From the NCBI GenBank assembly GCA_947497585.1, contig CANMHG010000001.1:310001-374000 (forward strand): a stretch of 64,000 nucleotides of DNA. Reading direction: 5' to 3'. Under the pieces are notes generated by a model. It made no database searches, had not been told where the DNA came from, and was given only the letters and a program-made list of their open reading frames with translations. Shown one piece after another: positions 26,318-35,131 of the stretch; within the stretch, counting starts at the first letter, position 1, and each line of letters opens with the position of its first letter. This stretch comes from an uncultured Bacillaceae bacterium. Lineage in GTDB: Bacteria > Bacillota > Bacilli > Bacillales > Bacillaceae_L. Made by a program: the position numbers and the translations under genes.

Positions 26318-27079
26318 ATGGAAAAGTATACTGTTAGATTTGATTCGTCTGGAATAGTCTGGTTTACAATCAATCGACCAGATAAACGAAATGCAATTGA
26401 TTATGATGTCATGGATGGACTTGAAAAAACGATAAAGGAAGTTTCCATTAATAACAATGCTAAGGCCCTCGTAATAACTGGAAGTGGCGATCAAGCCTTT
26501 TGTGCTGGCGGTGACTTGGGAGTGTTTCATGATTTAAAGTCGAAGTCCCAAGCTTATGGTATGCTCTCTAGAATGGGAGCTATTCTTTATTCACTTCTTT
26601 GCTTACCCAAGCCAACAGTAGCTTTAATAAATGGAACATGTATTGGTGGAGGGGCAGAGTTAGCAACAGCTTGTGATTTTCGAATTTCAAGCTCTACCAG
26701 TAAGATGGGATTTGTCCAAGGTAAGTTAGGTATCACTACTGGATGGGGTGGTGCAACCATGCTCCTTGAAAAAATGAAATACGACAATGCTATGGAGATA
26801 TTAATGACCGCAACTATTTTGACTCCAGATAGAGCCAAAAACCTCGGATTTATACATAAGGTGGTTGAACCAGAAGAGTTGTTTGAAGCATGCAATTCTT
26901 ATTTAGTTCCTTATCTCTCATTAAGTACACAAGTTCTTTCAGCTTACAAAATGGTTGCAGTAAGAAAATGGGATACAACCTTTAAGGAAAGAATGTTTTC
27001 TGAAATTGAGAAATGTTCATATCTTTGGGAATCAGATGAGCATCATCATGCAGTCGATGCATTTTTGCAGGGTAAATAA
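26318..27079 (+). CDS. Crotonase-family protein (enoyl-CoA hydratase/isomerase-like)
   Basis: 253 residues from ATG 26318 (GGGAG eight bases before; ATG 26315 also possible). Crotonase core with CoA/oxyanion loops AFCAGGDL and GTCIGGGAEL. Glu114 of the first acid position is present, but at the usual second catalytic Glu region the sequence is GFVQGKLGITTGWGG, with no Glu, so classic hydratase activity is doubtful. This region is more like ECHDC1-type ethylmalonyl/methylmalonyl-CoA decarboxylases, which would suit an organism with the acyl-CoA carboxylase operon 1.5 kb away. That link is inference. Confidence 0.8.
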   Translation: MEKYTVRFDSSGIVWFTINRPDKRNAIDYDVMDGLEKTIKEVSINNNAKALVITGSGDQAFCAGGDLGVFHDLKSKSQAYGMLSRMGAILYSLLCLPKPTVALINGTCIGGGAELATACDFRISSSTSKMGFVQGKLGITTGWGGATMLLEKMKYDNAMEILMTATILTPDRAKNLGFIHKVVEPEELFEACNSYLVPYLSLSTQVLSAYKMVAVRKWDTTFKERMFSEIEKCSYLWESDEHHHAVDAFLQGK

Positions 27080-27184
27080 ATAGAACTTTTTCCTTATATT
27101 CTTTTATTGATAGAATTCTCAGTAGTCTATCTTTTCTAGTAGGTGCATATGTATAGAAAAAAGCATTCACTAGGAGGGAGTATT

Positions 27185-27823
27185 ATGACAACAACACGCC
27201 AGGATGCCTGGACACAAGATGAAGATCTTTTATTAGCTGAGGTTGTACTTCGTCATATTCGAGATGGTGGAACACAGTTAGCTGCTTTTGAAGAAGTTGG
27301 TAAGAAATTATCTAGAACTTCTGCAGCATGTGGGTTCAGATGGAATTCTTATGTGAGGAAGCAATATAAATCGGGGATTGAGCTCGCAAAAAAGCAAAGG
27401 AAAGAGGCTAAAAAAGACTCTACAGACTCTACTGTGCTTGAAGCCCCAATAGCTACTAAGGATAATAGTAATGAAGAAGAGGTTAATGTTCAGTTACCAA
27501 AAACAACTGAAGTCTCAACTATTCGTAAGATTATTACTCTTCTAGAGGAATATGAGCAGTCTCAACAAAATCATGGGGTGCTTAAGCAAGAAAACACTGA
27601 ATTGAGAGAAATAATTTTATCTCTTGAAGAAAAGAACAGAAAATTATTAGAAGAAAATGGTACGCTAGCAAACAATTTAGAAGTAATAGAAGAGGATTAT
27701 AATGCTCTTATAGAAATTATGGAAAGAGCGAGAAAAATGGTTGTCCTTCAAGAGGATGAAAGAAGCCGAAAGGTAAAATTTCAGATGGACCGAAACGGCA
27801 ATCTTGAAAGAATTGAGAAATGA
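27185..27823 (+). CDS. gerR: RsfA/GerR family sporulation regulator (YlbO)
   Basis: 212 residues from ATG 27185 with AGGAGGGAG before it. N-terminal Myb/SANT-like DNA-binding region (WTQDEDLLLAEVVLRHIRDGG and FRWNSYVRK, about 7-65), a variable linker, and a C-terminal coiled coil (about 110-190, LEEKNRKLLEENG). By position (after rpmF) it is the YlbO/GerR orthologue, a SigE-dependent modulator of late mother-cell genes; the related RsfA acts in the prespore. Symbol rests on synteny. Confidence 0.8.
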   Translation: MTTTRQDAWTQDEDLLLAEVVLRHIRDGGTQLAAFEEVGKKLSRTSAACGFRWNSYVRKQYKSGIELAKKQRKEAKKDSTDSTVLEAPIATKDNSNEEEVNVQLPKTTEVSTIRKIITLLEEYEQSQQNHGVLKQENTELREIILSLEEKNRKLLEENGTLANNLEVIEEDYNALIEIMERARKMVVLQEDERSRKVKFQMDRNGNLERIEK

Positions 27824-27847
27824 TTTTTTAATAGTTACTAAAATAAA

Positions 27848-27886
27848 AAACAGCTGAGCCTAGTAAGGTTCAGCTGTTTGTTTTTG
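27848..27886. terminator. Bidirectional terminator, gerR / ylbP
   Basis: AAACAGCTGAGCCT / AGGTTCAGCTGTTT with loop AGTA and flanking A- and T-runs. Confidence 0.9.
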
Positions 27887-27890
27887 TTAT

Positions 27891-28364
27891 TTACTTCTTT
27901 TCTTGAACGCCTTCAGGATACCAAACGAGTGGGTTCTCTCCCAAGTCTCTTTCCATATCATACGTTACTGGTTTAAAGCCCATTTTGTTCCAAAAGTCTT
28001 CTGACTTTACTCTTGGATTCGTCTTAATTGGTAAGTTAAAACTTTTAGCGTAATTAACTAAAGCTTCTCCAAATCCCTTACGTTGATAATCTGAGAGAAC
28101 CTCAAGTTTCCAAAGCTCCAAATAATCTTGAGGTGGGTCGAAATATTTATCTAACTTTTTGTCAAAGCGATATAAGCTCATTCTGGCAACTAGTTTATCG
28201 CCATAATAAATTCCGTAAAAGGGTGAATCGCTATCATTTTCAACAATATTGGCTTGAAGATCTTCCAACATGGAAAGTTCTTGTAAACCATATTCTTTGA
28301 ATTTTTTAAACTCCTCTAACGTTTTGTAATTTATTAATAAACGTTCAACCTTCGTAAGTACCAA
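27891..28364 (-). CDS. ylbP: GNAT acetyltransferase YlbP
   Basis: 157 residues from TTG 28364, nine bases after AGGAGG (the upstream TTG at 28385 precedes that site). GNAT fold with the acetyl-CoA loop segment LSDYQRKGFGEALVNYA and the C-terminal DFWNKMGFKPV. Orthologue of YlbP by order between gerR and panE in bacilli. Substrate unknown. Divergent from the carboxylase operon. Confidence 0.88.
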   Translation of the reverse strand: MVLTKVERLLINYKTLEEFKKFKEYGLQELSMLEDLQANIVENDSDSPFYGIYYGDKLVARMSLYRFDKKLDKYFDPPQDYLELWKLEVLSDYQRKGFGEALVNYAKSFNLPIKTNPRVKSEDFWNKMGFKPVTYDMERDLGENPLVWYPEGVQEKK

Positions 28365-28443
28365 TTTAGTTTTCCTCCTACTCAAAAATTTACTGTGATA
28401 TACTCATTATATACTAAAGTTACATAAAATTCTGTATTAAATA

Positions 28444-28458
28444 TAGAAAGCGGTTACA
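28444..28458 (+). promoter_or_regulatory. Candidate cre (CcpA) site
   Basis: TAGAAAGCGGTTACA fits the cre consensus WTGNAANCGNWNNCW with one mismatch (A for T at position 2). It lies 82 bases before the biotin carboxylase start. It suggests carbon catabolite control of the acyl-CoA carboxylase operon. Confidence 0.5.
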
Positions 28459-28539
28459 GAAAAAGAAGGAATTTTAAAAAATTTGTAGAATAACATTATT
28501 AAGGCGTAGCCTGAGTATAAAAAGAAAGGGGTTTATAGT

Positions 28540-29880
28540 TTGCGAAAAATATTGATAGCAAATCGTGGAGAAATCGCTTCAAGAATAATTAAAACGTGTA
28601 ACGAACTTGGAATAGAGACAATCGCAATCTATTCAGACGCTGATAAAGATCTACCGTTTGTTAAACAAGCAACAAAAGCGTATAGAATTGGTGAACCACC
28701 GGTTGTTAAATCTTACTTACAAATTCAAAAAATTATCGAAATTGCTGAAATGGAGCAGGTCGATGCCATCCATCCTGGTTATGGTTTTTTATCTGAAAAT
28801 AGTGATTTCGCAAAAACAATAATAGAAAAAGGCATTGTATTTATTGGACCGAGTCCTGACATTATTTCACTGATGGGTGATAAAGTCATAGCTCGTAAAA
28901 CAATGATTGATGCTGGAGTTCCGGTCGTTCCTGGTAGTGAAACGGGTATTACTTCATTGGAAGATGCTTGCGAATATGCAAATAAAATAGGTTACCCAGT
29001 TATGCTTAAAGCTAGTGGTGGTGGCGGTGGTATTGGTATGATTCGCTGCGATAATGAGAACGCTTTACAGAAAGCTTTTGATTCTACAAAAGCAAGAGCG
29101 AAAGCGTATTTTGGAAATGATGAAGTATTCATAGAGAAATTTATCGCTGAAGCAAGGCATATCGAAGTTCAAATATTTGGAGATAATCATGGAAATGTTG
29201 TTCATTTATTTGAGCGAGATTGTTCAATCCAAAGAAGGAACCAAAAAGTAATCGAAGAAACCCCGTCACCTTTTATAGCTGATGATACAAGGGCTAAGAT
29301 TTTTGAAGCAGCAATCATGGCTGCTAAGCATGTTGGTTATGCAAATGCAGGGACCATTGAGTTTATTGTAGATGAAAATGAATCTTTCTATTTTTTAGAA
29401 ATGAACACTCGACTTCAAGTTGAACACCCAATCACTGAGATGGTTACAAATCTAGACTTAGTAAAATGGCAGATACTTGTTGCTGGAGGAGAACCTTTAC
29501 CACTATCACAAGATGAAATTCAGTCAAGAGGACATGCAATCGAATTTAGGTTGTATGCTGAGGATCCGGTAAAGTTTTTACCATCTCCAGGTTTGATTGA
29601 TCTATTTACATATCCTACCAATTTAAGAGTGCGTGTTGATAGTGGTTATGAATCTAACTCAACCGTAAGTCCTTTTTATGATCCAATGATTGCTAAAATT
29701 ATTGTAAGTGGTGAAACACGTAACCATGCGTTGGAACAGGCTTATCAATTTTTATCTGAACTTAGAGTTGAGGGTATCAAGACAAATATTCCATTGTTTC
29801 TAGCGGTTTTAAGAGAGGAATCCTTTAAACAAGGTAACTACACAACAAACTATTTAAATAAAACAGCATTGACTGTTTAA
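28540..29880 (+). CDS. Biotin carboxylase subunit of an acyl-CoA carboxylase
   Basis: 446 residues, ATP-grasp biotin carboxylase: KILIANRGEIASRII, HPGYGFLSEN, the Gly-rich KASGGGGGIGM, and MNTRLQVEHPITE with metal- and ATP-binding residues. It carboxylates the biotin of the small carrier gene that follows. TTG start nine bases after AGAAAGGGG. It resembles B. subtilis YngH rather than the housekeeping AccC (which normally sits beside accB). First gene of a three-gene operon. Confidence 0.92.
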   Translation: MRKILIANRGEIASRIIKTCNELGIETIAIYSDADKDLPFVKQATKAYRIGEPPVVKSYLQIQKIIEIAEMEQVDAIHPGYGFLSENSDFAKTIIEKGIVFIGPSPDIISLMGDKVIARKTMIDAGVPVVPGSETGITSLEDACEYANKIGYPVMLKASGGGGGIGMIRCDNENALQKAFDSTKARAKAYFGNDEVFIEKFIAEARHIEVQIFGDNHGNVVHLFERDCSIQRRNQKVIEETPSPFIADDTRAKIFEAAIMAAKHVGYANAGTIEFIVDENESFYFLEMNTRLQVEHPITEMVTNLDLVKWQILVAGGEPLPLSQDEIQSRGHAIEFRLYAEDPVKFLPSPGLIDLFTYPTNLRVRVDSGYESNSTVSPFYDPMIAKIIVSGETRNHALEQAYQFLSELRVEGIKTNIPLFLAVLREESFKQGNYTTNYLNKTALTV

Positions 29881-29908
29881 AATCTAATTATCCTAGGAGG
29901 AAACAATC

Positions 29909-30121
29909 ATGAAAGAAATTACAGCATCTATGGCAGGAACGGTATTAAATGTATTAGTAAATGTGGGAGACGAGGTTAATTCTGGTCAAGAGGTATTAAT
30001 GTTAGAGTCAATGAAAATGGAAATTCCAGTAGAGAGCCTAGAGTCTGGAAAAGTTGCTGATGTTAAAGTGGCGATTGGTGATTTTGTAAATGAGGGCGAT
30101 GTACTGTTAGTTCTTGAATAA
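29909..30121 (+). CDS. Biotin/lipoyl carrier protein (YngHB-like)
   Basis: 70-residue single-domain biotinyl carrier. ESMKME holds the biotinylated Lys36; the surrounding beta-hammerhead (AGTVLNVLVNVGDEV, SGKVADVKVAIGDFV) is complete. Strong site AGGAGG. It shuttles carboxybiotin between the flanking carboxylase and carboxyltransferase. Such 70-aa carriers occur in bacillus acyl-CoA carboxylase operons and look like one half of AccB without its Pro/Ala linker. Confidence 0.93.
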   Translation: MKEITASMAGTVLNVLVNVGDEVNSGQEVLMLESMKMEIPVESLESGKVADVKVAIGDFVNEGDVLLVLE

Positions 30122-30141
30122 TATTTTTTAGGGGGAGCAAC

Positions 30142-31683
30142 ATGATTCAAACAAATGATTTAGAGCAAAGACTTAACGAGAAGGTAAAAGAAATAGAAGC
30201 AGGTGGGCATGAAAAATATCATCAGAAGCTGAAAGAACAAAATAAATTATTTGTTCGTGACCGCTTACAATTGTTATTTGATAATGGTGAATACATCGAA
30301 GACGGAAAATTTGCAAATAATCAGGCAGGAGACTTGCCCGCTGATGGTGTGGTTACTGCCATTGGAAAAGTAAATGGTCAAACAGTTTGCGTTATGGCAA
30401 ATGATTCAACCATAAAGGCTGGGTCATGGGGAGCAAGAACAGTTGAAAAAATTATTCGTATCCAAGAAACAGCTGAAAAGTTACGTGTACCTTTACTTTA
30501 TTTAGTAGATTCTGCGGGTGCTAGGATAACTGATCAGCTCGACATGTTCCCAAACCGTCGTGGGGCTGGCCGAATTTTTCATAATCAGGTTAAGTTTTCT
30601 GGAATGATTCCTCAGGTTTGTATCTTATTTGGACCGTCTGCTGCAGGTGGAGCATACATACCAGCATTTTGTGACATTGTAATCATGGTTGATAAAAATG
30701 CTTCAATGTATTTAGGATCTCCTAGGATGGCTGAGAAGGTAATTGGAGAAAAGGTTACGCTTGAAGAAATGGGCGGTGCTAGAATGCACTGTACAGTTAG
30801 CGGTTGTGGGGACGTATTAGCTAGCAATGAAGAGGAAGCCATCGGCATTGCTAGAAATTATCTCGGTTACTTCCCAGAAAACTTCGAAAAGCGACCAACA
30901 ATCACTAAGAGTGTTTCTCCAAAACAAGGTCGTAATTTAGTTGATATAATACCTGAGAACCAGAACGCACCTTTTGACATGTATGAGTGTATTGATGCAT
31001 TAATTGACGAGGGAAGCTTCTTTGAAGTTAAGAAACTATTTGCTGCAGAAATCATTACTGGTTTAGCTAGAATTGATGGTCGACCAGTGGGTATTATTGC
31101 TAACCAGCCAAAGGTAAAGGGTGGAGTATTGTTTGTTGATTCTGCTGATAAGGCAGCAAAGTTTATCACGCTGTGTGATGCATTTAATATTCCATTATTA
31201 TTCTTAGCAGATGTACCAGGGTTTATGATTGGTACGAAGGTGGAAAGAGCGGGAATTATACGCCATGGAGCGAAATTAATTGCAGCGATGAGTTCTGCGA
31301 CAGTTCCAAAAATTTCTGTTGTTGTGCGTAAAGCATATGGAGCAGGTCTTTATGCAATGGCAGGTCCGGCTTTTGAACCAGATTGTTGTATCGCTTTACC
31401 AACAGCGCAAATTGCAGTTATGGGACCTGAGGCAGCTGTTAACGCTGTATATTCAAACAAAATCAATGAAATTGAAGATCCTAAGGAAAAGATTGCATTC
31501 GTTCAGCAAAAGCACCAGGAATATAAAGAGACAATAGATATATACAAATTAGCTTCAGAGATGATTATCGACGATATCGTTGCGGCTTCTGATTTGCGTG
31601 ACGTACTATGTGATAGATTTGCTTATTATGACACGAAAGTACTAGCATCAGGTTTTAAAAAGCACCCTGTATATCCAGTTTAA
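30142..31683 (+). CDS. Acyl-CoA carboxyltransferase (PccB/YngE-like)
   Basis: 513 residues containing both carboxyltransferase halves. N-domain (about 1-260) with DGVVTAIGKVNG, LVDSAGARITDQ and FGPSAAGGAYIPAFCD; C-domain with GGVLFVDSADKAAKFI, DVPGFMIGTKVERAGIIRHGAK and RKAYGAGLYAM. The likely acceptor is propionyl- or another short acyl-CoA; methylcrotonyl-CoA is possible since B. subtilis YngE has been linked to leucine breakdown, but no HMG-CoA lyase gene is nearby. Last gene of the operon. Confidence 0.92.
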   Translation: MIQTNDLEQRLNEKVKEIEAGGHEKYHQKLKEQNKLFVRDRLQLLFDNGEYIEDGKFANNQAGDLPADGVVTAIGKVNGQTVCVMANDSTIKAGSWGARTVEKIIRIQETAEKLRVPLLYLVDSAGARITDQLDMFPNRRGAGRIFHNQVKFSGMIPQVCILFGPSAAGGAYIPAFCDIVIMVDKNASMYLGSPRMAEKVIGEKVTLEEMGGARMHCTVSGCGDVLASNEEEAIGIARNYLGYFPENFEKRPTITKSVSPKQGRNLVDIIPENQNAPFDMYECIDALIDEGSFFEVKKLFAAEIITGLARIDGRPVGIIANQPKVKGGVLFVDSADKAAKFITLCDAFNIPLLFLADVPGFMIGTKVERAGIIRHGAKLIAAMSSATVPKISVVVRKAYGAGLYAMAGPAFEPDCCIALPTAQIAVMGPEAAVNAVYSNKINEIEDPKEKIAFVQQKHQEYKETIDIYKLASEMIIDDIVAASDLRDVLCDRFAYYDTKVLASGFKKHPVYPV

Positions 31684-31686
31684 TAG

Positions 31687-31720
31687 AAAAATAGCGAGAC
31701 TTCTCTCGCTATTTTTTTTA
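31687..31720 (+). terminator. Terminator of the acyl-CoA carboxylase operon
   Basis: AAAATAGCGAG / CTCGCTATTTT with loop ACTTCT and a T-run. Confidence 0.92.
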
Positions 31721-31807
31721 TATGCTAAAACTACTAGTTATTTGTTCTTAACTAACCGGTAATCATTTGGTAAAATATGAGTAATATTGTGGTTAGTGGG
31801 TGTTGAT

Positions 31808-32701
31808 ATGAAAGTAGGAATTATTGGAGCGGGAGCTATAGGCTTATTGTTTGCCTCTTACATTGCTCCAACATATAACGTAACAATTTATACAAGGAAG
31901 TTGGACCAAAAGGAACTGTTAAATAAAGAAGGTCTCTTATTAATACGAAATGGACAGAAGTTCAACCTTAAGATAAGTGCGGAAATTCTACAAAATCAAA
32001 GTATAGAAAGATTAGACCTATTAATTATAGCTGTTAAACAATATCATCTACCTGACTTGATTGTTCAATATCCATCTATTAATCAGGCAAAATCTATATT
32101 ATTCATACAAAATGGAATGGGTCATATCCAATATCTGGACAAGCTCAATAATGACTCTATTTGCGTTGGAGTGGTTGAACATGGAGCAATGCTTTTAACA
32201 AGTCATACTTTAGAACATACAGGTGTAGGAAGAACGAAAATAAGCCCTTTTAAAGGTTGTTCATCAATTGTTTCTAATATCTTTACAACAGTAGAGACTG
32301 AAAACTTTCCTTTTGTTTTTGAAGAAGATTGGTCCCAGATGTTAACAGAAAAGTTAGTTGTAAATAGTGTGATAAATCCACTTACCTCTGTTTATAGAGT
32401 AACGAATGGAGAACTTGTTAGAAATAGGTTTTTCTTTGAGACAATGAAGGTGCTTTTTAATGAAGTAATTTCTGTGTTTTCTTGTGAAAACAGGGAGTTA
32501 TGGGATCGGGTAGTGGAGGTTTGTAATAAAACTTCAATTAATAGGTCATCGATGTTAAAGGATCTTGAAGAGGGACGTCTAACAGAAATAGACGCTATTT
32601 TAGGTTACGTTCTTGAGATTGGTAAACGGAAAGAGATTGATTTGCCACTAACAAATTTTCTATATCATTCTATAAAAGGATTGGAAAAAAGGGGGGATTA
32701 A
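31808..32701 (+). CDS. panE: 2-dehydropantoate 2-reductase (YlbQ)
   Basis: NADPH-dependent reduction of ketopantoate to pantoate in pantothenate/CoA synthesis. 297 residues from ATG 31808; the frame's upstream GTG-rich codons form the ribosome site. Rossmann motif GAGAIGLLFASY at the N-terminus; the C-terminal helical domain holds LTEKLVVNSVINPLTSVY with the family's catalytic Lys and Asn. Next gene begins two bases after its stop. Confidence 0.9.
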   Translation: MKVGIIGAGAIGLLFASYIAPTYNVTIYTRKLDQKELLNKEGLLLIRNGQKFNLKISAEILQNQSIERLDLLIIAVKQYHLPDLIVQYPSINQAKSILFIQNGMGHIQYLDKLNNDSICVGVVEHGAMLLTSHTLEHTGVGRTKISPFKGCSSIVSNIFTTVETENFPFVFEEDWSQMLTEKLVVNSVINPLTSVYRVTNGELVRNRFFFETMKVLFNEVISVFSCENRELWDRVVEVCNKTSINRSSMLKDLEEGRLTEIDAILGYVLEIGKRKEIDLPLTNFLYHSIKGLEKRGD

Positions 32702-32702
32702 A

Positions 32703-33095
32703 TTGGAGGGTTTGGTTAGTGGGGTAATAGCTACAATTATAACTTTGCCATTTTTAGGTTTATTTCTTATATTTATAGCTTGTAGAAGCTTTGTATCAAA
32801 TAAAAGAAAATCTGTGCTCTTAACGATTGATCTCTCGACAATTCTTTTTATTATAGCAGTTCACTTTTTAGTATTAGTAATTGTCGGTAAGTCGTACCTG
32901 TGGTTAATCATACTTATCTTGATTTCGATATGTATGATGTTTGTACTAATGCACTGGAAGATGAAACAAGAGATTGATACAGCAAAAGTTTTTAAAGGTT
33001 TTTGGCGATTCACATTCCTCCTATTCACCTTAAGTTATTGTCTTTTAATGGTTGTTGGCCTAATACAGAGTATTTTTTATTCAACGAGTTTCTAA
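32703..33095 (+). CDS. DUF3397 membrane protein
   Basis: 130 residues, TTG start shortly after the panE stop with AAAGGGGGG upstream. Four to five hydrophobic helices, a basic loop RSFVSNKRKS and HWKMKQEID between helices. It fits the DUF3397 family, which is typically located between panE and bshC in bacilli. No function is known. Confidence 0.75.
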   Translation: MEGLVSGVIATIITLPFLGLFLIFIACRSFVSNKRKSVLLTIDLSTILFIIAVHFLVLVIVGKSYLWLIILILISICMMFVLMHWKMKQEIDTAKVFKGFWRFTFLLFTLSYCLLMVVGLIQSIFYSTSF

Positions 33096-33180
33096 GCAGG
33101 ATTTTTTTCTTTCGAAGTAGAAAGTGCTATAATTTTTGAATAAGTTAAAGAATCCTTACTTTAGAAAGGAAGTTCTAATT

Positions 33181-34812
33181 ATGGAGATTCAAAGTGTCTC
33201 TAACCCTCCAACTAGTCATTTTGTTAAGAGTTATCTTACAAATAATATAGATATTGAGAAATATTTTGACTATGATATTCATGATTCTACTGTTTTTCAA
33301 AAACGCCAAGTTGATTTATTTGCTAGGAGCTTTCCAAGAGAAGCTCTTGCAGAACACTTGCTAACATTTAACCAACGTTTTCAGTGTGATGAGAACACAA
33401 TAGATAATATTAATAGGTTAAAAGACCCGAATAGTGTTGTTGTTATTGGGGGCCAGCAGGCTGGGATTTTAACGGGACCACTTTATACAATACATAAACT
33501 TATTTCCATAATTAAGCTAGCTCAGCAGCAAGAAAAGGTGTTGCAAACCCCTGTTATTCCTGTATTTTGGATAGCGGGTGAAGACCATGATTTTGCTGAA
33601 ATTAATCATTTGTTTACTTCGCAAAAGTATCAGATTAAAAAGAAGTCAATTCCTCAGAGGGAAGTCCTTAAAAAGTCGGTATCAGATGTAGAGATTGATA
33701 AAGAGGCATGTTTCAATTGGATTGAAGAGGTGTTTCAGTCCTATAAAGAAACAAACTTTACGAATGAAATTCTATACAATTTAAAGAAAAAATTAGATGA
33801 TCCAACAATTCTTACATATGTAGACTTTTTTGCGTCGATTATTATGGAGCTATTTAAAGAGTATGGTATTGTGCTGGTGGACTCTGGTTCCAAAGAGCTT
33901 CGCAAAATTGAGTCTGACTTCCTTTATAAGCTAGTAGTAGAAAGTAAAAATATCCGAGATGCTCTAATGTTCCAACACCATACTCTTAAAGACGACGGAT
34001 TTCAGAAAGTAATTGATACAGCTGAATATTCAGCAAACCTATTTTTTCACTTTGATCATGAAAGAGTCTTATTAGAGTATTATCCGGAAGAAAAGAGATT
34101 TAAAGGCAAGGGTAATGAATGTGAATTTACAATGGAAGAGTTAACTGAAGTTGCCCTAACTACACCAGAAAAGTTAAGTAATAATGTAGTAACTCGTCCA
34201 TTAATGCAAGAGTACTTGTTTCCAACATTAGCATTCATTTCTGGCCCAGGAGAAATTGCTTATTGGGCAGAACTAAAAAGGGTTTTTGGGCTTCTTGAAC
34301 TTAAAATGCCACCAGTCGTTCCAAGGTTAAATATAACAGTGTTAGAGCGCGATATTGAAGCTGACATTCGAGAATTAGATATTTCGTTAAAAGAAGCACT
34401 TAAAGGAACCGTTCAATTAAGAGAGAATTGGTTACGTTCAAAGACAGAAAATCGGTTTGAAGAAGCTGTTGTAAAAACTCAGAGTGAAGTCGAATTATTA
34501 CATAGTCAGTTAAGGTTGATGGCTCTAAATGTTGACCGTAGCCTAGAACCATTGCTCCATAAAAATGCAATGTTAATTCAGTCGCAGTTTGAATTCTTAA
34601 AAGCTACGATAAATAAAAGAGTAGAAGCTCAATATCAGACTGAGTTAAATAAATTTTTGAGGGTAGATCTATCTCTCTATCCGAACAATTCACCTCAAGA
34701 AAGGATCTGGAATCTGTATTATTATATAAATAAATATGGATTTGGTTTTGTAAAAGATCTGATGGAATTACCTTACGAGTTTAATCATGATCATAAAATC
34801 ATTATAGTCTAG
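33181..34812 (+). CDS. bshC: BshC, putative cysteine ligase of bacillithiol synthesis
   Basis: Last step of bacillithiol formation: adds cysteine to GlcN-malate. 543 residues from ATG 33181 (GGAAG upstream; the frame's 15 earlier codons lack a site). Family segments VVIGGQQAGILTGPLYTIHK, FWIAGEDHDFAEI and FLFP-like YLFPTLAFISGPGEIAYWAEL are visible, then a coiled-coil C-terminal part (about 390-490). A TATAAT at 33128-33133 may be part of its own promoter. Immediately precedes the dcw cluster. Confidence 0.94.
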   Translation: MEIQSVSNPPTSHFVKSYLTNNIDIEKYFDYDIHDSTVFQKRQVDLFARSFPREALAEHLLTFNQRFQCDENTIDNINRLKDPNSVVVIGGQQAGILTGPLYTIHKLISIIKLAQQQEKVLQTPVIPVFWIAGEDHDFAEINHLFTSQKYQIKKKSIPQREVLKKSVSDVEIDKEACFNWIEEVFQSYKETNFTNEILYNLKKKLDDPTILTYVDFFASIIMELFKEYGIVLVDSGSKELRKIESDFLYKLVVESKNIRDALMFQHHTLKDDGFQKVIDTAEYSANLFFHFDHERVLLEYYPEEKRFKGKGNECEFTMEELTEVALTTPEKLSNNVVTRPLMQEYLFPTLAFISGPGEIAYWAELKRVFGLLELKMPPVVPRLNITVLERDIEADIRELDISLKEALKGTVQLRENWLRSKTENRFEEAVVKTQSEVELLHSQLRLMALNVDRSLEPLLHKNAMLIQSQFEFLKATINKRVEAQYQTELNKFLRVDLSLYPNNSPQERIWNLYYYINKYGFGFVKDLMELPYEFNHDHKIIIV

Positions 34813-34854
34813 GCTCTTTTAGTAAAAACTGTGGCTGGTCACTTTGGATATAGA

Positions 34855-35020
34855 CCGTTACTTTCCGCGGGGAATTATGAAAAAGCCAAACTGCCGGCTT
34901 TTTCAAGGGCGAATTCCCATCGGGGAGGAAGTCGAGCCTCCTCGGCGTATGCGCCTGTGGGGTCTCGACCTTTCCTCTATCTCCCGCAGGAGTCAAGTGC
35001 CTTCCGCTTCAATCCACTCT
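34855..35020. repeat. Palindromic GC-rich repeat, copy 2 (long form, 5' arm deleted)
   Basis: Shares CTTTCCGCGGGGAATTATGA, the hairpin GAAAAAGCC / GGCTTTTTC, GAATTCCCATCGGGGAGGAA, the GAGCCTCCTCGGC block and the 3' end CCCGCAGGAGTCAAGTGCC with copy 3. The first about 21 bases of the 5' arm (through GGCACTTG) are missing between CCGTT and CTTTCCGC, so the outer stem cannot form. It sits between bshC and mraZ. Confidence 0.9.
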
Positions 35021-35074
35021 TAATTAAACTTCAAATTTAATTAACAATCCTTGTGAAAAGAGCCAAGTCTAACG

Positions 35075-35104
35075 AAAACTCTGCATTTTGCAGGGTTTTT
35101 TTTA
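35075..35104 (+). terminator. Terminator upstream of mraZ
   Basis: AAAACTCTGCA / TGCAGGGTTTT (one G-U pair), loop TTT, then T-run. It isolates the dcw cluster from bshC and the repeat. Confidence 0.85.
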
Positions 35105-35131
35105 ATTTTCTAGAAATTTACTAAAGTATTG

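Noticed and set aside
27185..27823. Myb-like gene as a phage or plasmid regulator
   Set aside because: Position after rpmF and the coiled-coil C-terminus match the chromosomal GerR/RsfA sporulation family.
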